From assembly GCA_037179335.1 (NCBI GenBank), contig JAKZHN010000036.1:286949-350948 (forward strand): 64,000 nt of DNA. Direction: 5' to 3'. Shown here piece by piece: positions 63,724-64,000 of this stretch. Source of the DNA: Cyclaneusma minus (Eukaryota; Ascomycota; Leotiomycetes; Marthamycetales; Marthamycetaceae). Position 1 is the first letter of the stretch; each line of letters begins with the position of its first letter. The notes under the pieces were generated by a model, which made no database searches, had not been told where the DNA came from, and worked only from the letters and a program-made list of their open reading frames with translations. Made by a program: the position numbers and the translations under genes.

Positions 63724-64000
63724 TCAAGCATTTAGAGATTCTGAAGACGCACAGAAGTGACGATCACCTCCCAGGGGGCTGGTTCCTAAGTACATGTAGA
63801 AAGAAATGGCTAATGTAGGCGGCCAGCCATTCACAACCCCGGTTGGAATGCACTGCCTGAATCTTAGTCTTGGCCTTTCAATCGCTTGATCGATCCTCTC
63901 CTGGGTTTTGGGACTGAAAGCAAAGTATGGACGAATGGAATGCAACGAGATAACCACACCGGGAGCGCCGTGACAGAACTGCACTAAGCCTACACGATGT
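63724..64000 (-). pseudogene. LanC-like protein fragment, cut by the window edge and apparently truncated
   Basis: The minus-strand frame is open to the right edge and reads VQFCHGAPGVVISLHSIRPYF, then QERIDQAIER. This is the W-C-x-G-type region of fungal lanthionine synthetase C-like proteins, including the first zinc-ligand cysteine. In the family, a second Cys-His-Gly block follows about 45 residues later, followed by more C-terminal residues. Here the frame drifts into unrelated residues after AIERPRLRF, stops at 63,724-63,726, and no second CHG block is found in the next kilobase. LanC-like proteins bind glutathione-type thiols or modify peptides by thioether addition; the fungal role is unclear. 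An unusual intron could still hide the rest. Confidence 0.5.

Overview
The window looks like nuclear DNA of a filamentous ascomycete (Pezizomycotina). I would guess Leotiomycetes/Helotiales, but the sequence does not prove the class. The reasons are short introns (mostly 49-70 bp) with GT..AG ends and CTRAY branch sites, fungal-only families (HET, Sog2, fungal ADAM, GH45, GH105), and a strongly two-part base composition. Two extremely A+T-rich blocks (1 to about 14,015 and 29,379-40,345) alternate with two gene islands of normal composition.

The A+T blocks are transposon graveyards with the marks of repeat-induced point mutation (RIP: C to T on either strand). Three related LTR retrotransposons can be placed. 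Copy A (left end to 5,830) is cut by the window. Copy B (6,098-13,580) has 192/190-bp LTRs. Copy C (32,116-39,701) is inverted, has 223/225-bp LTRs and a perfect 5-bp target duplication (CATTT). All three keep a decayed Ty3/gypsy-type integrase C-terminus. Copy C sits inside an older repeat whose ends carry inverted copies of a GGGGGTATGCTATT-type terminus, exactly at the two composition boundaries.

Gene island 1 (14,015-29,378) is accessory in character: a HET-domain protein, a GH45 endoglucanase-like protein, a membrane-anchored ADAM metalloprotease, and a divergent pair made of a GH51 alpha-L-arabinofuranosidase and an MFS sugar transporter. Three arrays of a 19-bp minisatellite lie in this island and two of them flank the GH51/transporter pair.

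Gene island 2 (40,346-64,000) starts with about 3 kb without a recognisable gene. It then holds housekeeping genes: a Tcp11/Sok1 protein, the RAM-network protein Sog2, a Shb17-like sedoheptulose bisphosphatase, Ccz1, and mitochondrial methionyl-tRNA formyltransferase. After these it becomes accessory again: a small cysteine-rich secreted protein with a duplicated module and a duplicated promoter segment, a GH105 unsaturated rhamnogalacturonyl hydrolase, an ankyrin-like pseudogene with a 7-bp frameshifting duplication, an iron-type alcohol dehydrogenase, and a truncated LanC-like gene at the right edge.

GH45, GH51, the sugar transporter and GH105 together suggest plant cell-wall use (glucan, arabinan/arabinoxylan, pectin). 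Gene models were spliced by hand, with reading phase checked across every junction.
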